The notes under the pieces are model-generated. The model did not search any database. It had not been told where the DNA came from and saw only the letters and a program-made list of their open reading frames with translations. This document shows positions 13,333 to 13,926 of a stretch of DNA of 13,926 nucleotides, one piece after another. Source of the stretch: Acidimicrobiia bacterium (GTDB taxonomy: Bacteria; Actinomycetota; Acidimicrobiia; Acidimicrobiales; Ilumatobacteraceae). Where the stretch lies: positions 1 to 13,926 of the forward strand of contig JAUHYJ010000026.1 of assembly GCA_030425785.1 (NCBI GenBank). The letters are read 5' to 3'. The translations under genes were made by a program, and so were the position numbers. How positions within the stretch are numbered: the stretch's first letter is position 1; each line of letters begins with the position of its first letter.

Positions 13333-13926
13333 CCGCAACCGACACGACCACCACCGACCGCCTCCTCGACGCCCTGCGCAACAGCACCGGCAACGGCGAA
13401 CTCGACTGGGCTCGCCCACCAGCCCCACTCGCCGGCGGGTTCTGGGCCGAGATGTACCGCATCGAACTCGCCGACCCACCGCCCGGCCTCGACGGATGCC
13501 TCGTCGCACGGATCATGCCCGACCCCGACACCGCCGCTCTCGAGACCGCCATCCAAGCCCACGTCCACCGACACGGACTCCCCGTCCCTGCCATCCGAGC
13601 CGCCGCCGGCCCGACCAACGAGCTCGGCCGGGCCTGGATGATCATGGACCACGCACCCGGCCAACCGCTCCTGGCGGGACTCGACGCCACCACCGCCATC
13701 CGACACGCCCCGACCCTGTACCGCCGGCTACCTGACCACCTCGCCCGAGCCGCCGCACAGCTCCACTGCTGCCCGACCGCCGGCACCGATGTCGACGACC
13801 ACCGTGACCGAGCCGACATCAACACCCTCCTCGCCCGCATCGCCGAACAGGCCAACACCATCGAGCGACCCGACCTCGTCGCCGCGTCCTCCGACCTCGC
13901 CGACCACACACCACCCGACCGCGTCA
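13329..13926 (+). CDS. APH-like phosphotransferase, 3'-truncated by window end
   Basis: The ATG at 13329 overlaps the methyltransferase stop (ATGA), and the frame is open to the end of the window, about 199 residues. The visible N-lobe fits the aminoglycoside phosphotransferase/kinase-like fold: a glycine-rich GGFWAEMYRIEL (36-47), LVARIMPDP (58-66) where the usual Lys is replaced by Arg61, Glu72 in the helix, and the hinge-type WMIMDHAPGQPLL (103-115). The catalytic HGD and DxD motifs would lie beyond the window. Such enzymes phosphorylate antibiotics or small metabolites. The first residues are Thr/Asp-rich. Confidence 0.75.
   Translation, partial: MTATDTTTTDRLLDALRNSTGNGELDWARPPAPLAGGFWAEMYRIELADPPPGLDGCLVARIMPDPDTAALETAIQAHVHRHGLPVPAIRAAAGPTNELGRAWMIMDHAPGQPLLAGLDATTAIRHAPTLYRRLPDHLARAAAQLHCCPTAGTDVDDHRDRADINTLLARIAEQANTIERPDLVAASSDLADHTPPDRV

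Noticed and set aside
12481..13509. 342-codon frame on the minus strand
   Set aside because: Gly/Arg/Val-rich shadow of the TetR, methyltransferase and phosphotransferase genes.
1..13926. CRISPR arrays, tRNA or rRNA genes, insertion sequences, attachment sites
   Set aside because: I saw no regularly spaced repeats, cloverleaf-like sequence, transposase motifs or terminal inverted repeats with target duplications.

Overview
The window is high-GC DNA with short intergenic gaps, several ATGA start/stop overlaps, and many genes whose -10-like hexamer lies only 6-9 nt upstream of the start codon (leaderless style). Together with BlaI/CsoR-type operator-like palindromes, an actinobacterial small membrane-protein set and Ala/Val/Asp/Arg-rich proteins, this points to an actinobacterium, possibly Acidimicrobiia. 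The taxonomic placement is inference. No rRNA, tRNA, CRISPR array, transposase or integrase was seen.

Layout. 1-2010: the 3' part of an ABC-2-type permease (+) converges on an alpha/beta hydrolase (-). 2011-2122: a divergent regulatory gap with two palindromes. 2123-4047 (+): a SHOCT-domain membrane peptide, a SAM methyltransferase, a His-rich one-TM protein and a lipoprotein cupredoxin with an intact type I copper site. 4054-4091: a strong bidirectional terminator hairpin. 4142-5680 (-): a CopC-CopD fusion. 5847-6401 (+): an exported M23 peptidase. 6460-6900 (+): a rhodanese lipoprotein. 6959-7582 (-): a membrane DUF305 protein. 7717-8025 (+): a small unknown protein with two Cys-Cys pairs. 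8281-9308 (-): a two-gene operon of a MerR regulator and a MerF/MerT-like CC-motif membrane protein. 9378-9716 (+): YnfA. 9836-10507 (-): an ArsR-rhodanese fusion, divergent from an MFS exporter (10636-11904, +) that is preceded by a 15-codon leader ORF. 11978-13926 (+): a TetR regulator, a SAM methyltransferase and an APH-like phosphotransferase (cut by the window end), each joined by an ATGA overlap.

How it works together (inference). The window reads as a metal and thiol stress island. Copper handling is outside or in the membrane: cupredoxin, CopC-CopD, DUF305 and His/Met-rich tails. A thiophilic-metal switch (MerR with Cys residues placed like those of mercury sensors, plus a MerF-like protein) follows. 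Then comes a sulfur-linked unit (two rhodanese domains, one fused to an ArsR repressor that faces an MFS exporter). A separate TetR-controlled modification operon closes the window. The most informative details are regulatory: twin 16-bp operators in the ArsR/MFS promoter, a 20-bp-spacer MerR promoter, a perfect 17-bp palindrome filling the TetR promoter spacer, tandem dyads 21 bp apart upstream of copCD, and a hairpin abutting the Shine-Dalgarno of the DUF305 gene.
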